Positions 12,912-24,858 are shown, numbered from the stretch's first letter. The stretch is DNA of 64,000 nt from Adenanthera pavonina (GCA_026686845.1 JAIVEN010000012.1:22198501-22262500); one strand, 5' to 3'. Translations and numbers: made by a program. The notes: a model not told the origin generated them from the sequence alone.

Positions 12912-13073
12912 TTAAGGCTATGTTTGGTAGATCTTTATTTAATATGTTTGGTACATGTCATTCTAGTTTTTAGGAACAAAAATAGTCTTTCTATGAATCT
13001 CTTCTCCTTTTTGTTCTCATTATCCCTTTCCATTTCCCTTAAAAATACCCATTTCTATCAAACATAGTTTAAG
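12912..13073. mobile_element. Small MITE, ~160 bp
   Basis: The terminal inverted repeat ttaaggctatgtttggtag pairs with the right end ctatcaaacatagtttaa. The element has no coding capacity. TTAA at both ends could be either the terminal repeat or a target duplication. Family uncertain. Confidence 0.55.
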
Positions 13074-13075
13074 CG

Positions 13076-13411
13076 ACCATAATCGTTGAAGATGCCAACG
13101 AAGCATACTACTCTGTTACTGGAATTCATTGATGAAGGTTGGAAGTGAGTGAAATTTCCCTAGTCTCAACTGATGCATTGTGCTTAAAATTGCTCTCTAA
13201 CTCCGTTTGGTTCAAGAGATTTTAGAGGAGAAGATGTCCACGAAAAATACTACTTTGTTAAGCAGCCATGATCATTGAAGATGCCAACGAAAAATACTAC
13301 TTTGTTAAGTAGCCATGATCATTGAAGATGCCAACGAAGCATACTACTCTATTACCGGCATTCATTGATGAAGATTGGAAGTGAGTGAGATTTTCCTAGT
13401 CTCAACTGATA
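13076..13411. repeat. Local duplications of a ~95-bp unit
   Basis: A unit running from gaagatgccaacgaagcata to ctagtctcaactgat occurs at about 13089-13172 and again at 13324-13410. Between them a shorter piece (acgaaaaatactactttgtt plus agccatgatcattg) is itself present twice (about 13238-13277 and 13285-13324). The array is noncoding. Confidence 0.8.
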
Positions 13412-13444
13412 CTTTTTCCTGGATCGTGCATATTATTGCTCCCT

Positions 13445-13669
13445 AGCTTTGTTTGATTCAAGGGATTTTAAAGGGAAGGAGAGGGAAAATTTTTCATTCT
13501 ATTTTTTTCCTCAAATCAAATAAGGATAGAAGTATTTTTCCTCCTGTCTTTATATAGGAAGAAGAGGAAGAAATATGAGTGAATACTCATTTTTCTTTAT
13601 TTAGTTTTAAAATAAAAAAGATAAAAAATTTTCCCTCCCCTCCACTCTAAAATCCCTCGAACCAAATAG
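13445..13669. mobile_element. MITE with ~45-bp terminal inverted repeats
   Basis: The left arm (gtttgattcaagggatttta then a purine-rich tract) is matched by the reverse complement of the right arm (aaaatccctcgaaccaaat preceded by a pyrimidine-rich tract). A fragment of the same terminus (cgtttggttcaagagatttt) also occurs alone at 13204-13230. No protein encoded. Confidence 0.65.
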
Positions 13670-16600
13670 ATAAAAATTTGTTTACTCCATAACATGGATT
13701 AAAACAATTGAATTAATTGACATTGTGGCTTTTGGCATGTGATTATGCTGACAAAAATTCCAAATTGAACCAGATTGATTAATATTTAGTAGAAGTGAAA
13801 AAAGTAGAATCAAATTATTTCTTTTTTGGCAGGATTAATCTAGTTAAAATTGAATCGAACTAGGGGAATGAATTTTTTTCACAACCCCCAAGCCTTAAGG
13901 GTGCATTTCACTTGGTATACGGAATCAATTTGAGTAAGTGGAAGAATTGCAAACTTTTTCAGAAGTCAATATGAAACATAAAAGTTGCAGCAAGCTACAT
14001 TATCTAGAGTCAGAAATAGTGACGACTCATTTCAAATTTCATGTATTGTATAAAATTAAGTGTCTAATTTTTGTTAATATCTTTGGTTTGATTATCGTAT
14101 TCCAAAGAGCCAAAAATGGAGAGTCCAATTGGATGCAGGTATAAATTTGTATTAGACAAGAATGTGAAGATGTCTAATACCCTCTTTTGATAACAAAATT
14201 AACCACTTATAGGAATCCATAAGTGTTTATATGGTAAAGTTGTCAAATAAAAACAACTTTTCAATAAGTACATATGCAAAAAATAAGTGCTTATGGAAGA
14301 AGCTGATTTTTTCAACTTATAACAATTACTTATCCTCCCATAATCACTTATTTCATTTTTCTTTCTCATTATTCACCCAATAATCACTTAAACCCCAATA
14401 TCCAAACACATTTCTTTTCTCAAAATCACTTATGAGGTAAAAATATCCAAACATAAATCACTTTTGACATAATCCCTTATTCTCATAATTACTTATGAAT
14501 AATCATTTTTCCTCATAATCACTTATACATAATCTAATCCAAACACACCATAAATATTCATAGAAAATTGGAAATATATGGATGGCTATGTACCTATAAT
14601 AGATATTTTTCGAAGTTAGATAACAACTTTATTATTGCAAAACGATCTCCTATCTATCAAAACCTGAACCAATCAAAATCATTTTAAACTGACTTCATTT
14701 TCTTAAAAATTTTGAAGGCTTTTTACCTTTGCAATCATGGCCACCGTGTGTGTGTGTGTGTTCATTTTGATACATCTTTACAAAATGTCCCTTGAAATTT
14801 TTTATCTTTTTGTTTTAGTGAATATATTTTTAACAGTAAGTGAAATTTGTAACATAAGTTAAAAATAATTGGTACTTGTTCAATCACATCATGATCAAGC
14901 AAATAAACTATAAATTTTATATTGATTCAATAATCAATGTGATTTTAAAAATGTTCAGTATGACACATCCTTCAGAAGCAAACTCATAAAGATTAACAAT
15001 AACGAAGAAATGTACTAGAGTTATGAAATTTAATCTTCAAATTAGCAAGTTAAGTGAGCCAAATTATTGAAAACATGATATCATAAAATAGCAACACAAA
15101 AAAAAAAACATTTCAAGTAATACAAATATATACATCCACCTCACTATCACAAGATTAATTATTTATTCAGAACCACATCTGATGATCAAGAATTGTACTC
15201 ATATTATCTATTAACATGAAATAAATCAAGCATCTAATTCTTGGCCATAACATCCTTCAAATATAGTGCAATCAACCAGACAAGATCACCCTCATCATGG
15301 TTGGGTTTTAATCCTCGCATAAGTGAGAAGTGTGCACATGATTATAGATACATATAACATTTCACTACTTTGGTACCACTAACGTTAAGTAGTTCTCTCA
15401 TATAGTGTTGTCTAAAAAAAGACAAGATAAAAAATATAAAAATAAAATAAAGTGATGAGTATAATGCACGAGGGATATGAGCTCCATACATTTTTCATGT
15501 CACTCCCTAAGAAATGCATACACAGAGATGATTCAATTTAGTCCGATAACATCCTGGATGCATGTCATTGACAAATTTCTTCTAATCTTCTTATGTTAGA
15601 TGATCAGACGAGCCAAAATATAAATTCAAAAAGGCAGGCACAAATAGTTTCTTTTCCTTACTTCCCAGGCCAACTTACAAACATCAGTTGCAGAGACATC
15701 ACTAAACTACAGTACAGTGAAATCCAACTATACACACTACATAGCTCATCAACATAACAACTTCATGAACTTCTTTTTCTCATCAGTAAAGAGCTTAGCA
15801 TTACTTTTCAGTTAAACATACCTAAGTTTGACAACATATAAAAGCATGCATCCACAAAAATTGGAACTTGATCTGGTTCTCCATATGATCTACAGAATCC
15901 TCACCTGTCGGTTAATTCAAAATGATAGAGCATGTAAGATAAAAAGGATAATAAACCCCAACAAGCTAAACAAAGAAACGAAGAAGTTAGATGCAATTTT
16001 TAAATATTTGTTATCTGATTGTTAAATAGAATTATGGCATGCATTTTTTTTTTATGTGACAACTATTTGGTATTAGGTGCTCTTAATTAATCCAGATTTG
16101 AACATAGTTGAGTTCAAATAGAGGTAATGTTCCCAACGTGATTTTTTTTCCATTCATAAACTTTGAATCCCCAGCCTTATTTAAAGAGTATCAAATCCGT
16201 TTCACTCAACCTAGGTATGATGTGTGATTTTTATTCAAAGAAGTCAATAAAGAGATGCTAAGTTGTAAACACCGTGACTAGATTTTTAATTAGAAAACCT
16301 ACTAGCAAAAACTTATTAAGAACTTTCCGAAGTCTTGTTCATATTGAAAAGCATTAACATTATGCTTGGATAAAAACATTCACAAAACAACAGCAAAACA
16401 AGTGTACTTGTATCATCACTAAAATTTACAGCAATCATGAGAATTTTTTACAAACCACATTTGACATGAGCGACTGAAAAACATGCACTTGAAACTAAAG
16501 TAGAAAGTTAAAACTTTTAACTAGAATGAAATGTCAGAAAAGTGACATTATTAGTTGACATTTATATAATATTAAAATATTCAATAATAGTGAAATCAAA

Positions 16601-16707
16601 TGGTATCTGAAGTAAATAAGTTTGTGAGCTTAGACACCTAGATGAATGGAACATAATCAGGAATGTCAAGATCTTGTACATTTGCAGTAAACAGCCACAA
16701 AATATTA
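13670..16707. other. Intergenic DNA, no gene seen
   Basis: A possible inverted-repeat element at about 14168-14560 is rich in variants of ataatcacttat and ends in ccaaacacacc. A short GT microsatellite lies at 14745-14761. Nothing with coding or RNA-gene features was found. Confidence 0.5.
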
Positions 16708-16993
16708 CTCCCTCCGGTTCAAAATATAAGAGGTTTCTAACTACTTCACGAATATTAAGGAAAGGTGGTTACACTCTTAAATTTCTAAAAAAAAAAAATC
16801 AACATCTCATTTTTACCCTTATTGATTACCAATAATTAAAGTTGTTTTCATTATTTTCCAATATAAATTATGAAACTGGTCATCAATGAATAGGGGCAAA
16901 AAAGGCAAACTACTATTAAATATTACATAACACTTTATATTATGGACCAAAGAAAGGTTCTAAAAAATCCCTTATATTTTGGACCGGAGGGAG
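16708..16993. mobile_element. Stowaway-like MITE, 286 bp
   Basis: Ends ctccctccggttcaaaatat and atattttggaccggagggag are inverted repeats, flanked by TA (16706-16707, 16994-16995). It is the same family and the same length as the element at 3778-4063, and is matched in reverse orientation by the one at 62900-63180. It lies about 240 bp beyond the stop codon of the SUVH gene. Confidence 0.87.
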
Positions 16994-17231
16994 TATTTAT
17001 TATTGATTGTCAAGTATGAATGTGACAAACTTAAAAAATAAAACAGAAAATGAAAAGAGTCATTAAAAAATGGCTGCATTTATTTTAGAGATCATATATG
17101 AAAAGCTAAGAAAATTTCAATACGTGAAAAAAGGGGGGGTGTGGGGGGCGGGTGTTGGGCGCATTCAAACCTTAGTCATGAATACATTTCCATACACCAT
17201 GCCTGTGTGTGAGCAACTGCAACAAAAACTA

Positions 17232-19223
17232 TCAACCAAAAGAACCACGGCACTTTGATGATCCACACAAGCATTTTCTTCTCCCTTTGGGTATGCTGCT
17301 ACCCTCAGTATGATCAGAACGGGAAATCCCATAATCATATGTCAACTCTGTCATTGGGGGAATGTGTCTGAGAGAGAAAAATGCAATATGAAGGAAGGAT
17401 TGATTGTTTTCTTCATAAACAACAGGCTGCCAGAAAACATTTGGGAAGCAGCTATGATTCATGAATCTAGCCACATTTCCAAACATTTCAGCACTTATAA
17501 TTAGAGGAGACGGAATATCATAATCCTCACTAGAGTCATTTGAATTCACTTCTTCCAATAACTGAGGCGTATAATTCCACTTAAATGGATGATAAATATG
17601 GTTTGTATTAAAAACATACTCATCATTAATTGCTACCTCCTCGTTTTGATTAAACTTTCCTTTGTCAATAACTTCTCCAGCATACTCACAAATAAAAGTA
17701 CCAGCACGAATAGGATCCAATGATCGAAGAGCCCATCCTCTATCCCTTGTTTTGAATACTTCCAGGTGGTGCTTTAAACCTGTTTGGGATACTCGATTTT
17801 TGCAGTTAGGAAAACAACGACATGTGGGGCCACATTCATGAATTAATGGCTTACGACTCACTAGAATGCCATTGCCAGTGTATGGAAAATCACCTTCATT
17901 TCTCCGAATACAAGAGCAATTCAAATCACCAGGGACACATGATTTAGTACAGTTGCATCCATAAGAAGACTGCATTAAGCTGAAGGATTTTGGATATCTA
18001 AGGGAATGAAAATAAGTAAAACCACCAGGCATTCTCTCATGGTCAACTTCATTGACAAGTGATACAGGAATACTCTCAGCTCCTGAAGAGAAATCTGAAA
18101 GAATAAATCCAGTCCTTGAAGAAAAGTCCATCTTCCACTTCTGAACTGATTTCCAAACAGAAAAGGCACTGAGCTGTCCAGGCATTCTCACCAACTTGTA
18201 CTTGAATATACCACTACCATATTTCCCCTTTTCTATCCATGAATCTTGAATTTTGAACAGACCATCATAGACATAGATTTTTGCATTTGGGTTAACAGCA
18301 TCTTTCATGCCCCGGATGACTCTTACTTCATTGTGTCGTCGTGAACTTCTTTCCAGAGCAAGATTACCCCTTTGAAGCTTCTGATCAGCCACCAGCTTTT
18401 CTTTCTTGCCAAAGTTCCCACTCTGTCCACTATAAATTAAAATATCATCATCTTCTACATTGTCATCATATTCTGCCGATGAAACAATGCTTAAAGCCAC
18501 AGGTTCTTCCTCAAAGTCACCCTTTATAGTCATGTAGTCAATCCCACCCATAGACTGAGCATGTAACCCTACAACACATAATTCTATTCTGAAAAAGAAA
18601 ATGTCCCCAATCTCAACCCCAGGAACCAGACCTACTCTCCTTGTCATGTTTGTTCGAACACCTTTGGTCATCAATGTATTGCCAGCTTTTAAGTCTGCAC
18701 GCTTGGTTAACCCTGAAACTAATTCCTTGGCATCTTCAAGTTGGTTAATTCTTCTTCGAAGCGCATCAAACTCCATGAGTACAAGATTAACCACTTCCCG
18801 GTTACCATCAGCTTTTTGGGCTGGGCTAATACCAACTACAGAACTTAAATCCACCTGTGATTCTTGGGTTTTCTTGGTTTTCTTTTGGGATGATTTGGAG
18901 CTGCTCCCATGTGGTGCTCCATGCTTTGTTGAAGTAGAGCCTAAAGGGCTTCTGAATGAACGGATTGGAGCAGGCATTGGACCACCTGGTGTCACTCCAG
19001 AAAGAGGAGTATGCTCATTGAGATCAGTCCATGCATGAGATCCTTGAGGTCCACCAAAGGGGAAAAAAGGAAAGAACCCAGAAGGCCACTGACCGGAGGA
19101 GGGAGCCTGAGACGACATTGGGAACACCGGTAGAAGGCAACGCAGAGGCTTGACATCCAAAATCGTGGACTTGTCAAAAGAACCTGAAGAAGGAACAGAG
19201 TTTTGGCCTAAACCTCCTTCCAT
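17232..19223 (-). CDS. SRA/SET histone H3K9 methyltransferase, SUVH1/3-like, 663 aa
   Basis: A plant SUVH-class protein: a nuclear enzyme family that binds methylated DNA through its SRA (YDG) domain and methylates histone H3 lysine 9. The start at 19223 is the first in-frame ATG and matches the family opening MEGG. Domains: a low-complexity proline/glycine-rich N-terminus (1-130), SRA about 200-350 (VPGVEIGD, YSGQSGN, KIYVYDGL), a cysteine-rich pre-SET about 420-475, SET about 485-632 with RFMNHSC (586-592) and ELTYDYG (626-632), and post-SET CLCGSSKC (651-658). The SET domain is split by an acidic insert (about 555-570), as in other SUVHs. The coding region is one exon, usual for this subfamily. 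A 5'UTR intron is likely at 19375-19553 on the minus strand (donor AAG|GTGAAG, acceptor CTTCCAG|G). Upstream ATGs lie in the leader. Members close to SUVH1/3 can act as methylation readers that promote transcription, so catalytic activity is not assured. Confidence 0.93.
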   Translation of the reverse strand: MEGGLGQNSVPSSGSFDKSTILDVKPLRCLLPVFPMSSQAPSSGQWPSGFFPFFPFGGPQGSHAWTDLNEHTPLSGVTPGGPMPAPIRSFRSPLGSTSTKHGAPHGSSSKSSQKKTKKTQESQVDLSSVVGISPAQKADGNREVVNLVLMEFDALRRRINQLEDAKELVSGLTKRADLKAGNTLMTKGVRTNMTRRVGLVPGVEIGDIFFFRIELCVVGLHAQSMGGIDYMTIKGDFEEEPVALSIVSSAEYDDNVEDDDILIYSGQSGNFGKKEKLVADQKLQRGNLALERSSRRHNEVRVIRGMKDAVNPNAKIYVYDGLFKIQDSWIEKGKYGSGIFKYKLVRMPGQLSAFSVWKSVQKWKMDFSSRTGFILSDFSSGAESIPVSLVNEVDHERMPGGFTYFHSLRYPKSFSLMQSSYGCNCTKSCVPGDLNCSCIRRNEGDFPYTGNGILVSRKPLIHECGPTCRCFPNCKNRVSQTGLKHHLEVFKTRDRGWALRSLDPIRAGTFICEYAGEVIDKGKFNQNEEVAINDEYVFNTNHIYHPFKWNYTPQLLEEVNSNDSSEDYDIPSPLIISAEMFGNVARFMNHSCFPNVFWQPVVYEENNQSFLHIAFFSLRHIPPMTELTYDYGISRSDHTEGSSIPKGRRKCLCGSSKCRGSFG

Positions 19224-19239
19224 TACAGACCCCTTCAAA

Positions 19240-19362
19240 CTAAGCTTCAAAACCACCCTTTTCCCTTAAGAAACTACGCAATTTCTTGTTTTCCCCCTTT
19301 CCTATAGAGGTGTGAGCTTCGAGACAAGGACCATTTGCAGCAGATACAACCAAATGCGTCAT
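19240..19362 (-). other. Upstream open reading frame in the SUVH leader, 40 codons
   Basis: In the predicted spliced leader an ATG at 19362 opens a 40-codon frame ending at TAG 19240, 17 bases before the main start codon. A 4-codon frame starts at 19373. Such frames can lower translation of the main frame. Conservation was not testable here. Confidence 0.4.
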
Positions 19363-19554
19363 GATATTTTCATCCTGGAAGATTATTCTAAGAGATTATC
19401 AATACAAATCCCACGAAAATGAGACCAAGCATGACATTTACTGAACAATTGATAGATAAATGGACAAAAATTTGTCAAAAATCTTAAAAGGATTAACAAA
19501 TCAGGGAAGTAACTGATTCTAATAAGTCAAGTTAGACGAGAAGAAACCTTCACC

Positions 19555-21232
19555 TTATGAGATTGCCCGATGATCGCAGAAGCTTTCTTTCGAGCAGAGA
19601 CATGGGGAGGGGAGGAGTCGAACCTGAAACTGAGAGAGGGAGAGTAGAAAAATGGGCGTGCGATAAAATGAGGCGAACTTGAAACTGACGTGAATAGGGA
19701 ATGGTGTCCCCCTGAAATCAGCAGCACCATGGTGGTGCTTCTGATAATTTGCAACCGTGAGATTAATCTGACGCCATACAATAATCTCAGCCCTTGATTG
19801 TGAAATAACTAGATAATTCTGTAATAAATGACTTGAATTATTCAATAATACAATATGTAGAATTATTGATGTTAGCCCTCCATTAAATCCATGGCCTTTA
19901 AACCTCTTTTGCTGACTTTATGCCATTGCGAGCGAAGAAATATTACTTTACTAATATAATTATAAATTAAAGAAAAATAATATATTACATATATTCCCCA
20001 GTTGGTATTATAAGACACTTTATATCAAGTTTTTTATTCAAATATAAGATATTAGATATTTTTTTTCTCATTTTACCCCTATCTTTAATACTTCATCTCT
20101 TCTTATTTATAGACCCATAATAATAATAGAATATGATATTTAATAAAAGTAAAATATGAAATATAGATATATTTTATATTAATTTTAGTTGAGAAAATAA
20201 TTTTATTAATATGTATATAATTAATATAAAATATCTTATAATGTGAATCCGAACAAGTATTTATTAATATGGGTTTTTATTGTACCATTATACCTTCCCT
20301 TTCCTTGGTTTCTTTGCTCCATTTCGCTGTCCTCGAGTGGTGAAAAGAAACAAAAATAGTGGCGCTCTACCAAGATATTTTAGGATGGAATTTGAATGCA
20401 AGAGTCCTTGAGATTATCACCTTTAGAACTTTCTTGTTCCCCTCAATTATTACCAATTTACATCCTACACTTTGTTAACGAGAATTTCTCCAAAATTTGA
20501 TCAGAAAGTATGCCAAAACCTGAACCAAATTTTTGAATGCCGAAAGAAAAATCTCACCACAATGCACAAACACATTTCTCCTTCAACCTTGTGCCAAGCT
20601 TCAAATTTGTGAAGCTTACCTCAAGTTTTACAGCTATTTTACCCTCTAAATTTTTCAGGTCTGAGGAGGAATCATGATCCACAGTTTTGGTGACTAGGGC
20701 TTGCATCTTCATTCTCATTTAGTATTGCTGCTTGTCTTTGATTAATCAAGGTCACTGCAAGTTAGTAAACCATCTCAAAGTTGCTCCGATCTCTTCCAAT
20801 ATATAAAAGCTTACCAATATCGTTGTTCCTTGAATTGGATCTAACATTAAGTATAACTAAATCTAAAATTATTGTCACCTTATGATTTGTTATATAAAGG
20901 CCACCTAGTTAGATATTTTTTAGAAGAGGAAATGATTAAAATTACACTTTTTATTCATTCATGTGGAACAAAAATCAATCAATATATATATATAAAATAA
21001 AATTTGTAGAAAACTACATTGTGAATTAGCTATCAATAATATGACCTACTTTAAATTCCGTGCACCACATAAAGCTACTTCTACTCTTAGTTAGAATGGA
21101 AAAGGCTTCGGATTGCATTTGTAACTTGGTTAAAACCTAACGTTTGAAAAATTGGGAAGAAATATTACTAATATAAGTTAACGTAAATAGTATGTGCACC
21201 AATTAATTGGTTTATCAAGCCCATATATGCCA
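19555..21232. other. Upstream region of SUVH and intergenic DNA
   Basis: 19555-19760 probably holds the first untranslated exon and promoter of the SUVH gene. A possible Stowaway-like relic lies at about 19992-20259 (ends ccccagttggtattataaga and cttataatgtgaatccgaac). No other gene was found. Confidence 0.5.
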
Positions 21233-21490
21233 TGCCTAGCAATGATGCAGAGCTTATAGCTATCATACATGGTATGAAACTATATTAAATTAATTATTTC
21301 AAAAGGACCCAAATTCACACTGACTCTTTAAGTGTCATCAATCTTGTTACTCATGATAATTCAAGTGATCACATTTTTCGATTTATTACCGTTGAGATCA
21401 AAGAGTTTATTATGAGGAACTGGACCATCATAATGGAATATATTTTTAGGAAAGCAAATCAATGTGCTAATTAGTTGACTCAACAAACAC
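21233..21490 (+). pseudogene. Fossil RNase H-like domain (LINE or RVT_3 type)
   Basis: One frame reads AELIAIIHGMKL, then a stop, then THTDSLSVINLV-like sequence (IHTDSLSVINLVTHDNSSDH), then FRKANQCAN followed by a stop where the family has Asp-Trp-Leu. This pattern (AEL..., TDS..., R.AN..AD) is the plant RNase H-like domain found at the end of non-LTR retrotransposons and in stand-alone proteins. Two in-frame stops (TAA near 21285, TAG near 21474) and no recognisable upstream domain mark it as a relic. Confidence 0.7.
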
Positions 21491-21965
21491 AATTATTGAC
21501 AGTGATTTAATTGTTCTTGGATAACCTCATGTGGGGTGTAGAAGCATTCTTAATTATGATAGAGGGAATGAGAGTAGTTCTCTGAACTACATTGTCTAAT
21601 CTCCTACTTGTTGTACCAGCCTTGTCTTACGACCAAAATGTTGTTACGTTTTGACATTCATGGGTATCATTTCTTATGAGTAGTAGTGGTGAGGGATTTT
21701 TTCTGTATGGTTTTTGCTACAGCCATGTACTTAAAAAAATTAACGAAAAAGTTACGACTTGTTTGAATGTGATATTTATTTTAATGTTTTCAAAATAATT
21801 TTATAACAATATTTTTTAAAATAAGTTTTGAAAATAAAAAAATTTGTTTAAATAATTATTACCAAAATTATAACTAATAAGTGTTAAATGGTTGGTCAAA
21901 ATTTATAATTTTTCCCTTAATGAAATGGATACTCTTCATTTTTTCTTATGTTTTCCAACTAAGGA

Positions 21966-22520
21966 CTTATTTGAATACGTTATCTGTTTTAATATTCTCA
22001 AAATAATTTTGTAAAATTATTTTTCAGAACAAGTTTTTAAAACAAAAAAATAAAAAAAATCTATTTAAATAATTGTTATCAAAATCATATTCCATCTGTT
22101 TCCTATTATAGATCATATTTACCTACCTCACGCATATTTAGAAAATTAGTTGAAATTCTTGATATTTTAAAAAATCACCCTAACTTTTCAAAATTATCAT
22201 AATTAAATTATAACTTATCTTAGATGTATCTCTTTTAATTTCTCTCTATTATAACTCTTTTGAGTATTTTCAAGAAGGATAAAAATAAAAAACAAATATT
22301 AAATGATGTATAGATATCATAAAATGACTTATATTTTGAAATTTTAATCCTTATAAAATATGTCTTATAATAGAGAACATGAGAAATAATTAACAAGAGT
22401 TAAATGAGTTATTAAAAACTTATAATTTTGTCATTAATGATATGGGTATCTTCTGTCTTTTTTCTTGTGTTTTAAAAATAAAAAATACAGAATATCTTAA
22501 AAATATTTTGAGTTTTCTAT
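21966..22520. mobile_element. hAT-like MITE relic, interrupted by another MITE
   Basis: Sequence before 22090 and after 22386 matches, in order, the element at 63591-63968 (for example aataattttgtaaaa..., gagttaaatgagttattaaa, cttataattttgtcattaat, ttttttcttgtgtttt). A partial second copy lies just upstream at about 21755-21965. No coding capacity. Confidence 0.65.
22090..22386. mobile_element. Stowaway-like MITE nested in a hAT-like MITE
   Basis: Ends ttccatctgtttcctattata and ttataatagagaacatgaga are imperfect inverted repeats, flanked by TA (22088-22089, 22387-22388). Removing it rejoins a hAT-like MITE that is continuous in another copy in this window. Confidence 0.7.
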
Positions 22521-22541
22521 TCTTTTATTTTTTTTTTGATA

Positions 22542-23325
22542 AAAATATATATTTAGTTCCTTAATTTTGAAGTCCATTTCAATCTTTTAACTTTTTAAAA
22601 TTTTATTATAATATTTTAACTTTTAAGATGTGGTAAAAAACTTCCTAAATTTAATACTATTAAACAAATTAACAGAAAATTTACTTAAAATTCATCTAAT
22701 CACTACTATTATGTATTAATTAATATAAGAATTATAATTAGCATATTTTTATGCTTAAAACAAATAATTAGTACTAAATATATAAAAAAAGACAAGAATA
22801 TTTTAATTTAAGGCATTAAAAATTATAACCTTAGAATAAATTATTTTTAAAATATTGTGGTAAAATGTTTAAAATAATTACATTCAAAAGAATAATTTTT
22901 TTATTTATTTTGGATAAGTTGACAAGTTAAAAAATTTAACTTGACAATGTAAAGTATAAAAACTAAATATTTATTTTTTATAATTAAAATATTTCAATGT
23001 CTTAAAATAAATGTTTGAAACCTAAAAATAAATCTTTTTATTTTAAGGTTGTAATTTTTAATTTCTTACATTAAAATATTTTGAGACAGTAATTATTTAA
23101 ACCTTGAAAATATTTTTATTATATTTTTTAGATTAATTAATATATAATAATATTAATTATATTATTTTTAAATATTTAAATTATTATTTTCGGTTAGTTT
23201 ATTTAACAATAATTAAGAATTTTTTTGTTACATATTAATTGTTAAAAAATTAATATGAAACTTAACAAAGTTAAATGACTAAAATGAAATTTATGTCAAA
23301 ATTAAAGAATTAAAGATATATTTTT
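22542..23325. mobile_element. Long inverted-repeat element, noncoding
   Basis: The left end (tatatatttagttccttaat, then ttgaagtccatttcaatc) is the reverse complement of the right end (aaatgaaatttatgtcaaaa, then ttaaagaattaaagatatat). A structurally similar element is at about 59530-60050. The interior is AT-rich with further internal inverted repeats. Family not assigned. Confidence 0.55.
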
Positions 23326-24409
23326 ACTTTTTTTTATTTTTTTAAATAAAAAACTATTATAAAAATATGAATAGGATGTTTTAAATTTTCTATTTTTTTT
23401 AATGACATTTTATAAAAAAAAAAATCAAGTTTATCAATTTCTTTATTTTTTTATTTTTAAAAATAAAAAATTTGAAATAATTGATAACTTGATTGCACGT
23501 TAGAAAAGTTGAAATAATTCTCTAGCCCCTTTACCCCTGGCACTTGAAAAGATCTTTTAATTAGATCTTTTAACGTACAGAGCATTACCTTGGAAAAAAA
23601 AAACGTACAGAGGATTAAGCTTTTACCCCTTTGATAGGAAAAATTAGTTACTCCAAGGATAAAATATTCCAATCAAACCATAGAACCAACTATGTAGGAA
23701 CGTCAAAAGTATCAAACGGAATTCCTCACAAAAGCCAAACGAGCTTCTAATGATTTGTTCGACAATGGCCAACCTGCCCCGGAATTTCCCGAGTAAGGGT
23801 TTTCACTATACAAGGATAAGCGTCGGCGTCATGAATGAGGGAAATCTGGGCGTTTGTTTGATGAGTTGCCCTAGGATAAAACGAAGAAAAGCTTGCTATT
23901 TCAGCAATGACAGTGCCGCTAATAATGATTGATTTTTTATGCGAAGAGAATCTGGGCATACTCGAACTGATCTATTGAAGGTATGGCGTGATTTCTGATA
24001 TTGTCTATGGTAGTGTATTTATGAGTTGAGCTTGAAATTGAAATCCTGGTTGATGAAATTATGCAATTGGAGATTTGATATGGGCTATATCACTGTGAAG
24101 GTGCTTGTTTATGAGAACTGAAGAAATTATTGTGCATAATGAATCTACCAGAGAAATCTTATGTTTATATTCCCTTTGCTAACACAATCTCCACCTCCTG
24201 TAGAATTTCACAGAAGTAGCATTTGTAGTGTTTCATCCGCCTGCACCTACTATGCTTCAATCGTCAATTTAGTCTGCTTCTTCATTTTAGAAACTGTAAT
24301 GCAAGAAGCAAATAGTTGAACGGTCTTTTTAAAATTAGAGGGAAATAGGGAATGTTATCCTCTCCTCTAGAATGGGATATTTGAACCAAATGCTCATTTT
24401 GATATGGTT
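23326..24409. other. Intergenic DNA with a GC-richer, exon-like patch
   Basis: 23745-23975 is GC-richer than its surroundings and ends at a good donor-like site (ttgaag|gtatgg, near 23978), so it could be an untranslated exon or a gene remnant. No protein match was recognised. The repeated phrase aacgtacagag occurs at 23572 and 23603. Confidence 0.35.
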
Positions 24410-24642
24410 AGAATAGTATTTTGGTCTCTTAACTATATTTATCATTTCAAATTCGTTCCTGAGTTTGAACTTTGAAGTGTTTGGTTCGTGCAATTTTAAA
24501 TTTGTCTCAAATTAATGGTTATCTGCTGTCATGCCATACACAATGCATTAGGGACGAGTTTGAGATGAATTTGAAATGTTTCAAACTTAAGAGGCTAATT
24601 TGATATGATCAATAAAGTTAAGAGACCAAAATACTATTTTAA
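24410..24642. mobile_element. MITE, copy 1 of a flanking pair
   Basis: The terminal inverted repeat aatagtattttggtctctta (left) is matched by taagagaccaaaatactatt (right). The same element recurs in the same orientation at 25246-25476, with similar interior phrases (tttatcatttcaaatt, catacacaatg). Confidence 0.75.
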
Positions 24643-24822
24643 TCTTTATTTTATTGTGTTGGGTTTCAGTTCCTTTCTTCTCTTCTTTTTCTTTTTTCCG
24701 GAGGTGCGAGGGGGATGATTCTTGACTGTTATGCACTTGGACTGATACTGTGATCCCTCCCACAAACTTATATGGTTCCTACCAGTTTCTTGTTGTTAAT
24801 TTCTGATATCCAGTGGCATCCT

Positions 24823-24829
<7 letters not shown>

Positions 24830-24856
<27 letters not shown>
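24830..24856. repeat. (CA)n microsatellite
   Basis: About 13 uninterrupted CA dinucleotides, just downstream (minus-strand sense) of the kinase gene fragment. Confidence 0.9.

Positions 24857-24858
<2 letters not shown>

Noticed and set aside
19224..19256. Eleven-residue upstream extension of SUVH
   Set aside because: It begins at GTG, and the family start MEGG coincides with the ATG at 19223.
23745..23978. Protein-coding exon
   Set aside because: Frames are short on both strands and no family match was recognised; left as an exon-like patch only.
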